From Hydractinia symbiolongicarpus (lineage: Eukaryota > Cnidaria > Hydrozoa > Anthoathecata > Hydractiniidae): DNA of 64,000 bases. The translations under genes were made by a program, and so were the position numbers. The notes under the pieces were generated by a model. It was not told the DNA's origin and ran no database searches. It saw only the letters and a program-made list of their open reading frames with translations. How positions within the stretch are numbered: the first letter of the stretch is position 1; each line of letters opens with the position of its first letter. The stretch is taken from positions 1-64,000 of the forward strand of contig NC_079877.1 of assembly GCF_029227915.1 (NCBI RefSeq), written 5' to 3'. Below, piece by piece: positions 22,467 through 36,000 of this stretch.

Positions 22467-24090
22467 GAGACTTGTAGTTTTCAGGAATGTTTTCATTTTT
22501 GATGACACGCTTAATGATGGAAGTTTAATCACCGGCAAACGAAAACCCGCGAATTCCCGTAAATCCCGGGCTTGACCCGTATAGTCGAATGTATACAAAA
22601 AAAGTACCCTGCGAGTAAACTCATTTCCAGAACGATTTTTTAAATTATCTTTTCACCACTAAAACGCACGAGACTTGTAGTTTTCAGGAATGTTTTCATT
22701 TTTGATGAGACGCTGAATAAAAGTAGTTTAATCGCCGGCAAACGAAAACCCGCGATTTCCCGTAAATCCCTTGCATGGCCCGTATAGTCGAGCATATACA
22801 AAGAAAGTACCCTGCGAGTAAACTCATTTCCAGAACGATTTTTTAAATTATCTTTTCACCACTAAAACGCATGAGACTTGTAGTTTTCAAAAATGTTTTC
22901 ATTTTTGATGAGACGCTGAATAAAAGAAGTTTAATCGCCGGCAAACGAAAACCCGCGATTTCCCGTAAATCCCGTGCTTGGCCCGTATAGTCGAGTATAT
23001 ACAAAGAAAGTACCCTGTGAGTAAACTCATTTCCAGAACGATTTTTTAAATTACCTTTTCACCACTACAACGTATGAGACTTGTAGTTTTCAAAAATGTT
23101 TTCATTTTTGATGAGACGCTGAATAAAAGAAGTTTAATCGCCGGCAAACGAAAACCCGCGATTTCCCCTAAATCCCGGACTCGGCCCGTATAGTCAAAAG
23201 TATATAAAGAAACTACCCAGGGAGTAAACGCATTTCCCGAACGATTTTTTAAATTATCTTTTGACCACTAAAACGCATGAGACTTGTAGTTTTCAGGAAT
23301 GTTTTCATTTTTGATGAGACGCTTAATGAAAGAAGTTTAATCGCCGGCAAACGAAAACCCGCGATTTTCCGTAAATCTCGAGCTTGACCCGTATAGTCGA
23401 ATATATACAAAGAAAGTACCCTGTGAGTAAACTCATTTCCCAAACGATTTTTTAAATTATTTTTTCACCACTAAAACGCATGAGACTTGTAGTTTTCAAA
23501 AATGTTTTCATTTTTGATGAGACGCTGAATAAAAGTAGTTTAATCGCCGGCAAACGAAAACCCGCGATTTCCCGTAAATCCCGTGCTTGGCCCGTATAGT
23601 CGAGCATATACAAAGAAAGTACCCTGCGAGTAAACTCATTTCCAGAACGATTTTTTAAATTATCTTTTCACCACTAAAACGCATGAGACTTGTAGTTCTC
23701 AAAAATGTTTTCGTTTTTGATGAGACGCTGAATAAAAGAAGTTTAATCGCCGGCAAACGAAAACCCGCGAATTCCCCTAAATCCCGGACTCGGCCCGTAT
23801 AGTCAAAAGTATATAAAGATACTACCCAGGTAGTAAACTCATTTCCCGAACGATTTTTTAAATTATTATTTGACCACTAAAACCCATGAGACTTGTAGTT
23901 TTCAGGAATGTTTTCATTTTTGATGAGACGCAGAATAAAAGTAGTTTAATCGCCGGCAAACGAAAACCCGCGATTTCCCGTAAATCCCGTGCTTGGCCCG
24001 TATAGTCGAGCATATACAAAGAAAGTACCCTGTGAGTAAACTCATTTCCAGAACGATTTTTTAAATTAACTTTTCACCACTAAAACGCAT
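22467..24090. repeat. Segmental block, copy 3 (offset 6833 bp from 15634)
   Basis: Units 22467 to 23888 follow the same order as 15634 to 17055: GATGACACGC, TTCAGGAATG with CTTGCATGG, a plain unit, CACTACAACG, CTTGACCCG, AAAGTAGTTT, GTTCTC with CGCGAATTCCCC, and TTATTATTTGACC. It has private changes, including AATGATGGAAG, AAATTACC, TTTTCGTTTTTG and AAATCTCGAG. The ATCGGCGGC marker of copies 1 and 2 is absent in the third unit, so that change postdates their common ancestor or was corrected here. Confidence 0.85.
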
Positions 24091-26527
24091 GAGACTTGTA
24101 CTTTTCAACACTGTTTTCATTTTTGATGAGACGCGGAATAAAAGAAGTTTAATCGGCGGCAAACGAAAACCCGCAATTTACCGTAAATCCCGGACTCGGC
24201 CCGTATAGTCAAAAGTATACAAAGGAAAAACCCAAGGAGTAAACTCATTTCCCGAACGATTTTTTAAATTATTTTTTGACCACTAAAACCCATGAGACTT
24301 GTAGTTTTCAGGAATGTTTTCATTTTTGATGAGACGCAGAATAAAAGTAGTTTAATCGCCGGCAAACAAAAACCCGCGATTTCCTGTAAATCCCGTGCTT
24401 GGCCCGTATAGTCGAGCATATACAAATAAAGTACCCTGTGAGTAAACTCATTTCCAGAACGATTTTTTAAATTATCTTTTCACCACTAAAACGCATGAGA
24501 CTTGTACTTTTCAAAAATGTTTTCATTTTTGATGAGACGCGGAATAAAAGAAGTTTAATCGCCGGCAAACGAAAACCCGCGATTTACCGTAAATCCCGGA
24601 CTCGGCCCGTATAATCAAAAGTATACAAAGGAAAAACCCAAGGAGTAAACTCATTTCCCGAACGATTTTTTAAATTATTTTTTCACCACTTAAACGTATG
24701 ATAACTGTAGTTTTCAAGAATGTTTTCATTTTTTATGAGACGCTGAATAAAAGAAGTTTAATCGCCGGCAAACGAAAACCCGCGATTTCCCGTAAATCCT
24801 GGACTCGGCCCGTATAGTCAAAAGTATACAAAGAAAGTACCCTGCGAGTAAACTCATTTTCAGAACGATTTTTTTAATTATCTTTTCACCACTAAAACGC
24901 ACGAGACTTGTAGTTTTTAAAAATGTTTTCATTTTTGATGAGACGCTGAATAAAAGAAGTTTAATCGCCGGCAAACGAAAACCCGCGATTTCCCCTAAAT
25001 CCCGGACTCGGCCCGTATAGTCAAAAGTATATAAAGAAACTACCCTGCGAGTAAACTCATTTCCAGAACGATTTTTTAAATTATCTTTTCACCACTAAAA
25101 CGCATGAGACTTGTAGTTTTCAAAAATGTTTTCATTTTTGATGAGACGCTGAATAAAAGAAGTTTAATCGCCGGCAAACGAAAACCCGCGATTTCCCGTA
25201 AATCCCGGGCTTGGCCCGTATAGTCGAATGTATACAAAGAAAGTACCCTGTGAGTAAACTCATTTCCCAAACGATTTTTTAAATTATTTTTTCACCACTA
25301 AAACGCATGAGACTTGTAGTTTTCAAAAATGTTTTCATTTTTGATGAGACGCTGAATAAAAGAAGTTTAATCGCCGGCAAACGAAAACCCGCGATTTCCC
25401 GTAAATCCCGGGCTTGGCCCGTATAGTCGAATGTATACAAAGAAAGTACCCTGTGAGTAAACTCATTTCCCAAACTGATTTTTTAAATTATTTTTTCACC
25501 ACTATAACACATGAGACTTGTAGTTTTCAAAAATGTTTTCATTTTTGATGAGACGCTGAATAAAAGTAGTTTAATCGCCGGCAAACGAAAACCCGCGATT
25601 TCCCGTAAATCCCGGGCTTGGCCCGTATAGTCGAGCATATACAAAGAAAGTACCCCGTGAGTAAACTCATTTCCAGAATGATTTTTTAAATTATCTTTTC
25701 ACCACTAAAACGCATGAGACTTGTAGTTTTCAAAAATGTTTTCATTTTTGATGAGACGCGGAATAAAAGAAGTTTAATCGTCGGCAAACGAAAACCCGCG
25801 ATTTACTGTAAATCCCGGATTCGGCCCGTATAGTCAAAAGTATACAAAGAAAATACCCAGGCAGTAAACTCATTTCCGGAACGATTTTTTAAATTATTTT
25901 TAAACCACTAAAACGTATGAGACTTGTAGTTTTCAATAATGTTTTCATTTTTGATGAGACGCTGAATAAAAGAAGTTTAATCGCCGGCAAACGAAAACCC
26001 GCGAATTCCCGTAAATCCCGTGCTTGGCCCGTATAGTCGAGCATATACAAAGAAAGTACCCTGTGAGTAAACTCATTTCCAGAACGATTTTTTAAATTAT
26101 CTTTTCACCACTAAAACGCATGAGACTTGTACTTTTCAAAAATGGTTTCATTTTTGATGAGACGCGAAATAAAAGAAGTTTAATCGCCGGCAAACGAAAA
26201 CCCGCAATTTACCGTAAATCCCGGACTCGGCCCGTATAGTCAAAAGTATACAAAGGAAATACCCAAGGAGTAAACTCATTTCCCGAACGATTTTTTAAAT
26301 TATTTTTTCACCACTTAAACGTATGAGAACTGTAGTTTTCAAGAATGTTTTTATTTTTGATGAGACGCTGAATAAAAGAAGTTTAATCGCCGGCAAACGA
26401 AAACCCGCGATTTCCCGTAAATCCCGTGCTTGGCCCGTATAGTCGAGCATATACAAAGAAAGTACCCTGTGAGTAAACTCATTTCCAGAACGATTTTTTA
26501 AATTAACTTTTCACCACTAAAACGCAT
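24091..26527. repeat. 12-monomer HOR, copy A (2437 bp)
   Basis: Twelve units starting at 24091 with AAATTAAC before the CACC word and TTTTCAACACTG in the hairpin left arm. The order continues with the dimer, GATAACTG with TTTTTATGAG (24700), a GTTTTTAAAAATG unit (24903), a doublet of near-identical units (25106, 25309), ACTATAACACATG (25513), CGTCGGC (25716), TTCAATAATG (25919), ATGGTTTC (26122) and GAACTGTAG with ATGTTTTTATT (26325). The doublet's second unit is 204 bp through an extra T (AAACTGATTTTTT). Copies B and C follow directly. Confidence 0.92.
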
Positions 26528-29167
26528 GAGACTTGTACTTTTCAAAACTGTTTTCATTTTTGATGAGACGCGGAATAAAAGAAGTTTAATCGGCGGCAAA
26601 CGAAAACCCGCAATTTACCGTAAATCCCGGACTCGGCCCGTATAGTCAAAAGTATACAAAGGAAAAACCCAAGGAGTAAACTCATTTCCCGAACGATTTT
26701 TTAAATTATTTTTTGACCACTAAAACCCATGAGACTTGTAGTTTTCAGGAATGTTTTCATTTTTGATGAGACGCAGAATAAAAGTAGTTTAATCGCCGGC
26801 AAACGAAAACCCGCGATTTCCCGTAAATCCCGTGCTTGGCCCGTATAGTCGAGCATATACAAAGAAAGTACCCTGTGAGTAAACTCATTTCCAGAACGAT
26901 TTTTTAAATTATCTTTTCACCACTAAAACGCATGAGACTTGTACTTTTCAAAAATGTTTTCATTTTTGATGAGACGCGGAATAAAAGAAGTTTAATCGCC
27001 GGCAAACGAAAACCCGCGATTTACCGTAAATCCCGGACTCAGCCCGTATAATCAAAAGTATACAAAGGAAAAACCCAAGGAGTAAACTCATTTCCCGAAC
27101 GATTTTTTAAATTATTTTTTCACCACTTAAACGTATGATAACTGTAGTTTTCAAGAATGTTTTCATTTTTTATGAGACGCTGAATAAAAGAAGTTTAATC
27201 GACGGCAAACGAAAACCCGCGATTTCCCGTAAATCCTGGACTCGGCCCGTATAGTCAAAAGTATACAAAGAAAGTACCCTGCGAGTAAACTCATTTTCAG
27301 AACGATTTTTTTAATTATCTTTTCACCACTAAAACGCACGAGACTTGTAGTTTTTAAAAATGTTTTCATTTTTGATGAGACGCTGAATAAAAGAAGTTTA
27401 ATCGCCGGCAAACGAAAACCCGCGATTTCCCCTAAATCCCGGACTCGGCCCGTATAGTCAAAAGTATATAAAGAAACTACCCTGCGAGTAAACTCATTTC
27501 CAGAACGATTTTTTAAATTATCTTTTCACCACTAAAACGCATGAGACTTGTAGTTTTCAAAAATGTTTTCATTTTTGATGAGACGCTGAATAAAAGAAGT
27601 TTAATCGCCGGCAAACGAAAACCCGCGATTTCCCGTAAATCCCGGGCTTGGCCCGTATAGTCGAATGTATACAAAGAAAGTACCCTGTGAGTAAACTCAT
27701 TTCCCAAACGATTTTTTAAATTATTTTTTCACCACTAAAACGCATGAGACTTGTAGTTTTCAAAAATGTTTTCATTTTTGATGAGACGCTGAATAAAAGA
27801 AGTTTAATCGCCGGCAAACGAAAACCCGCGATTTCCCGTAAATCCCGGGCTTGGCCCGTATAGTCGAATGTATACAAAGAAAGTACCCTGTGAGTAAACT
27901 CATTTCCCAAACGATTTTTTAAATTATTTTTTCACCACTAAAACGCATGAGACTTGTAGTTTTCAAAAATGTTTTCATTTTTGATGAGACGCTGAATAAA
28001 AGAAGTTTAATCGCCGGCAAACGAAAACCCGCGATTTCCCGTAAATCCCGGGCTTGGCCCGTATAGTCGAATGTATACAAAGAAAGTACCCTGTGAGTAA
28101 ACTCATTTCCCAAACTGATTTTTTAAATTATTTTTTCACCACTATAACACATGAGACTTGTAGTTTTCAAAAATGTTTTCATTTTTGATGAGACGCTGAA
28201 TAAAAGTAGTTTAATCGCCGGCAAACGAAAACCCGCGATTTCCCGTAAATCCCGGGCTTGGCCCGTATAGTCGAGCATATACAAAGAAAGTACCCCGTGA
28301 GTAAACTCATTTCCAGAATGATTTTTTAAATTATCTTTTCACCACTAAAACGCATGAGACTTGTAGTTTTCAAAAATGTTTTCATTTTTGATGAGACGCG
28401 GAATAAAAGAAGTTTAATCGTCGGCAAACGAAAACCCGCGATTTACTGTAAATCCCGGATTCGGCCCGTATAGTCAAAAGTATACAAAGAAAATACCCAG
28501 GCAGTAAACTCATTTCCGGAACGATTTTTTAAATTATTTTTTCACCACTAAAACGTATGAGACTTGTAGTTTTCAATAATGTTTTCATTTTTGATGAGAC
28601 GCTGAATAAAAGAAGTTTAATCGCCGGCAAACGAAAACCCGCGAATTCCCGTAAATCCCGTGCTTGGCCCGTATAGTCGAGCATATACAAAGAAAGTACC
28701 CTGTGAGTAAACTCATTTCCAGAACGATTTTTTAAATTATCTTTTCACCACTAAAACGCATGAGACTTGTACTTTTCAAAAATGGTTTCATTTTTGATGA
28801 GACGCGAAATAAAAGAAGTTTAATCGCCGGCAAACGAAAACCCGCAATTTACCGTAAATCCCGGACTCGGCCCGTATAGTCAAAAGTATACAAAGGAAAT
28901 ACCCAAGGAGTAAACTCATTTCCCGAACGATTTTTTAAATTATTTTTTCACCACTTAAACGTATGAGAACTGTAGTTTTCAAGAATGTTTTTATTTTTGA
29001 TGAGACGCTGAATAAAAGAAGTTTAATCGCCGGCAAACGAAAACCCGCGATTTCCCGTAAATCCCGTGCTTGGCCCGTATAGTCGAGCATATACAAAGAA
29101 AGTACCCTGTGAGTAAACTCATTTCCAGAACGATTTTTTAAATTAACTTTTCACCACTAAAACGCAT
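26528..29167. repeat. 13-monomer HOR, copy B (2640 bp; one unit longer than copy A)
   Basis: Same unit order as copy A, but the doublet is a triplet: units at 27543, 27746 and 27949. The first two appear identical; the third carries the AAACTGATTTTTT insertion. That single extra 203-bp unit accounts for 2640 against 2437 bp. B and C share changes from A, such as ATCGACGGC (27200, 29840) and CTCAGCCCG (27039, 29679), so C is closer to B than to A. Confidence 0.92.
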
Positions 29168-31807
29168 GAGACTTGTACTTTTCAAAACTGTTTTCATTTT
29201 TGATGAGACGCGGAATAAAAGAAGTTTAATCGGCGGCAAACGAAAACCCGCAATTTACCGTAAATCCCGGACTCGGCCCGTATAGTCAAAAGTATACAAA
29301 GGAAAAACCCAAGGAGTAAACTCATTTCCCGAACGATTTTTTAAATTATTTTTTGACCACTAAAACCCATGAGACTTGTAGTTTTCAGGAATGTTTTCAT
29401 TTTTGATGAGACGCAGAATAAAAGTAGTTTAATCGCCGGCAAACGAAAACCCGCGATTTCCCGTAAATCCCGTGCTTGGCCCGTATAGTCGAGCATATAC
29501 AAAGAAAGTACCCTGTGAGTAAACTCATTTCCAGAACGATTTTTTAAATTATCTTTTCACCACTAAAACGCATGAGACTTGTACTTTTCAAAAATGTTTT
29601 CATTTTTGATGAGACGCGGAATAAAAGAAGTTTAATCGCCGGCAAACGAAAACCCGCGATTTACCGTAAATCCCGGACTCAGCCCGTATAATCAAAAGTA
29701 TACAAAGGAAAAACCCAAGGAGTAAACTCATTTCCCGAACGATTTTTTAAATTATTTTTTCACCACTTAAACGTATGATAACTGTAGTTTTCAAGAATGT
29801 TTTCATTTTTTATGAGACGCTGAATAAAAGAAGTTTAATCGACGGCAAACGAAAACCCGCGATTTCCCGTAAATCCTGGACTCGGCCCGTATAGTCAAAA
29901 GTATACAAAGAAAGTACCCTGCGAGTAAACTCATTTTCAGAACGATTTTTTTAATTATCTTTTCACCACTAAAACGCACGAGACTTGTAGTTTTTAAAAA
30001 TGTTTTCATTTTTGATGAGACGCTGAATAAAAGAAGTTTAATCGCCGGCAAACGAAAACCCGCGATTTCCCCTAAATCCCGGACTCGGCCCGTATAGTCA
30101 AAAGTATATAAAGAAACTACCCTGCGAGTAAACTCATTTCCAGAACGATTTTTTAAATTATCTTTTCACCACTAAAACGCATGAGACTTGTAGTTTTCAA
30201 AAATGTTTTCATTTTTGATGAGACGCTGAATAAAAGAAGTTTAATCGCCGGCAAACGAAAACCCGCGATTTCCCGTAAATCCCGGGCTTGGCCCGTATAG
30301 TCGAATGTATACAAAGAAAGTACCCTGTGAGTAAACTCATTTCCCAAACGATTTTTTAAATTATTTTTTCACCACTAAAACGCATGAGACTTGTAGTTTT
30401 CAAAAATGTTTTCATTTTTGATGAGACGCTGAATAAAAGAAGTTTAATCGCCGGCAAACGAAAACCCGCGATTTCCCGTAAATCCCGGGCTTGGCCCGTA
30501 TAGTCGAATGTATACAAAGAAAGTACCCTGTGAGTAAACTCATTTCCCAAACTGATTTTTTAAATTATTTTTTCACCACTATAACACATGAGACTTGTAG
30601 TTTTCAAAAATGTTTTCATTTTTGATGAGACGCTGAATAAAAGTAGTTTAATCGCCGGCAAACGAAAACCCGCGATTTCCCGTAAATCCCGGGCTTGGCC
30701 CGTATAGTCGAGCATATACAAAGAAAGTACCCCGTGAGTAAACTCATTTCCAGAATGATTTTTTAAATTATCTTTTCACCACTAAAACGCATCAGACTTG
30801 TAGTTTTCAAAAATGTTTTCATTTTTGATGAGACGCGGAATAAAAGAAGTTTAATCGTCGGCAAACGAAAACCCGCGATTTACTGTAAATCCCGGACTCG
30901 GCCCGTATAGTCAAAAGTATACAAAGAAAATACCCAGGCAGTAAACTCATTTCCGGAACGATTTTTTAAATTATTTTTTCACCACTAAAACGTATGAGAC
31001 TTGTAGTTTTCAATAATGTTTTCATTTTTGATGAGACGCTGAATAAAAGAAGTTTAATCGCCGGCAAACGAAAACCCGCGAATTCCCGTAAATCCCGTGC
31101 TTGGCCCGTATAGTCGAGCATATACAAAGAAAGTACCCTGTGAGTAAACTCATTTCCAGAACGATTTTTTAAATTATCTTTTCACCACTAAAACGCACGA
31201 GACTTGTAGTTTTCAAAAATGTTTTCATTTTTGATGAGACGCTGAATAAAAGAAGTTTAATCGCCGGCAAACGAAAACCCGCGAATTCCCGTAAATCCCG
31301 TGCTTGGCCCGTATAGTCGAGCATATACAAAGAAAGTACCCTGTGAGTAAACTCATTTCCAGAACGATTTTTTAAATTATCTTTTCACCACTAAAACGCA
31401 TGAGACTTGTACTTTTCAAAAATGGTTTCATTTTTGATGAGACGCGAAATAAAAGAAGTTTAATCGCCGGCAAACGAAAACCCGCAATTTACCGTAAATC
31501 CCGGACTCGGCCCGTATAGTCAAAAGTATACAAAGGAAATACCCAAGGAGAAAACTCATTTCCCGAACGATTTTTTAAATTATTTTTTCACCACTTAAAC
31601 GTATGAGAACTGTAGTTTTCAAGAATGTTTTTATTTTTGATGAGACGCTGAATAAAAGAAGTTTAATCGCCGGCAAACGAAAACCCGCGATTTCCTGCAA
31701 ATCCCGGACTCGGCCCGTATAGTCAAAAGTATACAAAGAAAGTACCCTGCGAGTAAACTCATTTCCAGAACGATTTTTTAAATTATCTTTTCACCACTAA
31801 AACGCAC
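29168..31807. repeat. 13-monomer HOR, copy C (2640 bp, different extra unit, right end chimeric)
   Basis: Copy C has two units in the doublet (30183, 30386), as in copy A. It reaches 13 units through another insertion: the unit at 31199 (CACGAG start, CGCGAATTCCCG core) lies between the TTCAATAATG and ATGGTTTC units and repeats the second half of its left neighbour. The unit at 30793 starts CATCAGACT, a private change in the invariant word. From about 31690 the last unit switches from the CGTGCTTGG core of copies A and B to CCTGCAAATCCCGG with a CGGACTCGG core, where the HOR ends. Confidence 0.9.
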
Positions 31808-33025
31808 GAGACTTGTAGTTTTCAAAAATGTTTTCATTTTTGATGAGACGCTGAATAAAAGAAGTTTAATCGCCGGCACACGAAAACCTGCGATTTCCCC
31901 TAAATCCCGGACTCGGCCCGTATAGTCAAAAGTATATAAAGAAACTACCCAGGTAGTAAACTCATTTCCCGAACGATTTTTTAAATCATTTTTTGACCAC
32001 TAAAACCCATGAGACTTGTAGTTTTCAGGAATGTTTTCATTTTTGATGAGACGCTGAATAAAAGTAGTTTAATCGCCGGCAAACGAAAACCCGCGATTTC
32101 CCGTAAATCCCGTGCATGGCCCGTATAGTCGAGCATATACAAAGAAAGTACCCTGCGAGTAAACTCATTTCCAGAACGATTTTTTAAATTATCTTTTCAC
32201 CACTAAAACGCATGAGACTTGTAGTTTTCAAAAATGTTTTCATTTTTGATGAGACGCTGAATAAAAGAAGTTTAATCGCCGGCAAACGAAAACCCGCGAT
32301 TTCCCCTAAATCCCGGACTCGGCCCGTATAGTCAAAAGTATATAAAGAAACTACCCAGGGAGTAAACTCATTTCCCGAAGGATTTTTTAAATTATCTTTT
32401 GACCACTAAAACGCATGAGACTTGTAGTTTTCAGGAATGTTTTCATTTTTGATGAGACGCTTAATGAAAGAAGTTTAATCGCCGGCAAACGAAAACCCGC
32501 GATTTTCCGTAAATCCCGAGCTTGACCCGTATATTCAAATGTATACAAAGAAAGTACCCTGTGAGTAAACTCATTTCCCAAACGATTTTTTAAATTATTT
32601 TTTCTTCACTAAAACGCATGAGACTTGTAGTTTTTAAAAATGTTTTCATTTTTGATGAGACGCTGAATAAAAGTAATTTAATCGCCGGCAAACGAAAACC
32701 CGCGATTTCCCGTAAATCCCGTGCTTGGCCCGTATAGTCGAGCATATACAAAGAAAGTACCCTGCGAGTAAACTCATTTCCCGAACGATTTTTTAAATTA
32801 TTTTTTCATCACTAAAACGCATGAGACTTGTAGTTTTCAGGAATGTTTTCATTTTTGATGACACGCTTAATGATAGAAGTTTAATCGCCGGCAAACGAAA
32901 ACCCGCGATTTCCCGTAAATCCCGGGCTTGGCCCGTATAGTCAAAAGTATATAAAGAAACTACCCAGGGAGTAAACTCATTTCCCGAACGATTTTTTAAA
33001 TTATCTTTCGACCACTAAAACGCAT
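31808..33025 (+). repeat. Six monomers linking the 13-mer to the 14-mer
   Basis: Units at 31808, 32011, 32214, 32417, 32620 and 32823. The first five repeat the order at 7717-8529 (AAATCATTTTTTGACC; CGTGCATGG; CTTGACCCGTATATTC; AAAGTAATTT), so this stretch is a distant copy of that segment, also echoed in the 9-mer. Private changes include CGGCACACG and CCCGAAGGATT. The last unit joins a GATGACACGC start to an end with CAAAAGTATATAAAG and TATCTTTCGACC, a hybrid that is also the left boundary of the 14-mer. Confidence 0.82.
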
Positions 33026-36000
33026 GAGACTTGTAGTTCTCAAAAATGTTTTCATTTTTGATGAGACGCTGAATAAAAGAAGTTTAATCGCCGGCAAACG
33101 AAAACCCGCGATTTCCCGTAAATCCCGTGCTTGGCCCGTATAGTCGAGTATATACAAAGAAAGTACCCTGTGAGTAAACTCATTTCCAGAACGATTTTTT
33201 AAATTATCTTTTCACCACTAAAACGCACGAGACTTGTAGTTTTCAAAAATGTTTTCATTTTTGATAAGACGCTGAATAAAAGAAGTTTAATCGCCGGCAA
33301 ACGAAAACCCGCGTATTCCTGTAAATCCCGGACTCGGTCTGTAAAGTCAAAAGTATACAAAGAAAATACCCTGGGAGTAAACTCATTGCCAGAACGATTT
33401 TTTAAATTATCTTTTCACCACTAAAACGCATGAGACTTGTAATTTTCAAAAATGTTTTCATTTTTGATGAGACGCTGAATAAAAGATGTTTAATCACCGG
33501 CAAACGAAAAGCCGCGATTTCCCGTAAATCCCGGACTCGGCCCGTATAGTCAAAAGTATACAAAGAAAGTACCCAGGGAGTAAACTCATTTCCCGAACGA
33601 TTTTTTAAATTATTTTTTCATCACTAAAACGCATGAGACTTGTAGTTTTCAGGAATGTTTTCATTTTTGATGACACGCTTAATGAAAGAAGTTTAATCGC
33701 CGGCAAACGAAAACCCGCGATTTCCCGTAAATCCCGGGCTTGGCCCGTATAGTCGAATGTATACAAAAAAAGTACCCTGCGAGTAAACTCATTTCCAGAA
33801 CGATTTTTTAAATTATCTTTTCACCACTAAAACGCACGAGACTTGTAGTTTTCAGGAATGTTTTCATTTTTGATGAGACGCTGAATAAAAGTAGTTTAAT
33901 CGCCGGCAAACGAAAACCCGCGATTTCCCGTAAATCCCTTGCATGGCCCGTATAGTCGAGCATATACAAAGAAAGTACCCTGCGAGTAAACTCATTTCCA
34001 GAACGATTTTTTAAATTATCTTTTCACCACTAAAACGCATGAGACTTGTAGTTTTCAAAAATGTTTTCATTTTTGATGAGACGCTGAATAAAAGAAGTTT
34101 AATCGCCGGCAAACGAAAACCCGCGATTTCCCGTAAATCCCGTGCGTGGCCCGTATAGTCGAGCATATACAAAGAAAGTACCCTGCGAGTAAACTCATTT
34201 CCAGAACGATTTTTTAAATTATCTTTTCACCACTACAACGTATGAGACTTGTAGTTTTCAAAAATGTTTTCATTTTTGATGAGACGCTGAATAAAAGAAG
34301 TTTAATCGCCGGCAAACGAAAACCCGCGATTTCCCCTAAATCCCGGACTCGGCCCGTATAGTCAAAAGTATATAAAGAAACTACCCAGGGAGTAAACTCA
34401 TTTCCCGAACGATTTTTTAAATTATCTTTTGACCACTAAAACGCATGAGACTTGTAGTTTTCAGGAATGTTTTCATTTTTGATGAGACGCTTAATGAAAG
34501 AAGTTTAATCGCCGGCAAACGAAAACCCGCGATTTTCCGTAAATCCCGAGCTTGACCCGTATAGTCGAATGTATACAAAGAAAGTACCCTGTGGGTAAAC
34601 TCATTTCCCAAACGATTTTTTAAATTATTTTTTCACCACTAAAACGCATGAGACTTGTAGTTTTCAAAAATGTTTTCATTTTTGATGAGACGCTGAATAA
34701 AAGTAGTTTAATCGCCGGCAAACGAAAACCCGCGATTTTCCGTAAATCCCGAGCTTGACCCGTATATTCAAATGTATACAAAGAAAGTACCCTGTGAGTA
34801 AACTCATTTCCCAAACGATTTTTTAAATTATTTTTTCACAACTAAAACGCATGAGACTTGTAGTTTTTAAAAATGTTTTCATTTTTGATGAGACGCTGAA
34901 TAAAAGTAATTTAATCGCCGGCAAACGAAAACCCGCGATTTCCCGTAAATCCCGTGCTTGGCCCGTATAGTCGAGCATATACAAAGAAAGTACCCTGCGA
35001 GTAAACTCATTTCCCGAACAATTTTTTAAATTATTTTTTCATCACTAAAACGCATGAGACTTGTAGTTTTCAGGAATGTTTTCATTTTTGATGAAACGCT
35101 TAATGATAGAAGTTTAATCGCCGGCAAACGAAAACCCGCGATTTCCCGTAAATCCCGGGCTTGGCCCGTATAGCCGAATGTATACAAAAAAAGTACCCTG
35201 CGAGTAAACTCATTTCCAGAACGATTTTTTAAATTATCTTTTCACCACTAAAACACACGAGACTTGTAGTTTTCAGGAATGTTTTCATTTTTGATGAGAC
35301 GCTGAACAAAAGTAGTTTAATAGCCGGCAAACGAAAACCCGCGATTTCCCGTAAATCCCTTGCATGGCCCGTATAGTCCAGCATATACAAAGAAAGTACC
35401 CTGCGAGTAAACTCATTTCCAGAACGATTTTTTAAATTATCTTTTCACCACTAAAACGCATGAGACTTGTAGTTTTCAAAAATGTTTTCATTTTTGATGA
35501 GACGCTGAATAAAAGAAGTTTAATCGCCGGCAAACGAAAACCCGCGATTTTCTGTAAATCCCGTGCTTGGCCCGTATAGTCGAGTATATACAAAGAAATT
35601 ACCCTGTGAGTAAACTCATTTCCAGAACGATTTTTTAAATTATCTTTTCACCACTACAACGTATGAGACTTGTAGTTTTCAAAAATGTTTTCATTTTTGA
35701 TGAGACGCTGAATAAAAGAAGTTTAATCGCCGGAAACGAAAACCCGCGATTTCCCCTAAATCCCGGACTCGGCCCGTATAGTCAAAAGTATATAAAGAAA
35801 CTACCCAGGGAGTAAACTCATTTCCCGAACGATTTTTTAAATTATCTTTCGACCACTAAAACGAATGAGACTTGTAGTTCTCAAAAATGTTTTCATTTTT
35901 GATGAGACGCTGAATAAAAGAAGTTTAATCGCCGGCAAACGAAAACCCGCGATTTCCCGTAAATCCCGTGCTTGGCCCGTATAGTCGAGTATATACAAAG

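Noticed and set aside
24726-24974. 82-codon minus-strand reading frame repeated at 27163-27411 and 29803-30051
   Set aside because: It is longer only because point variants (GTTTTTAAAAATG; TTTTTTTAATT) remove stops at a unit junction. All three copies are the same unit pair in the 12/13-mer HOR, so their conservation reflects duplication, not coding constraint.
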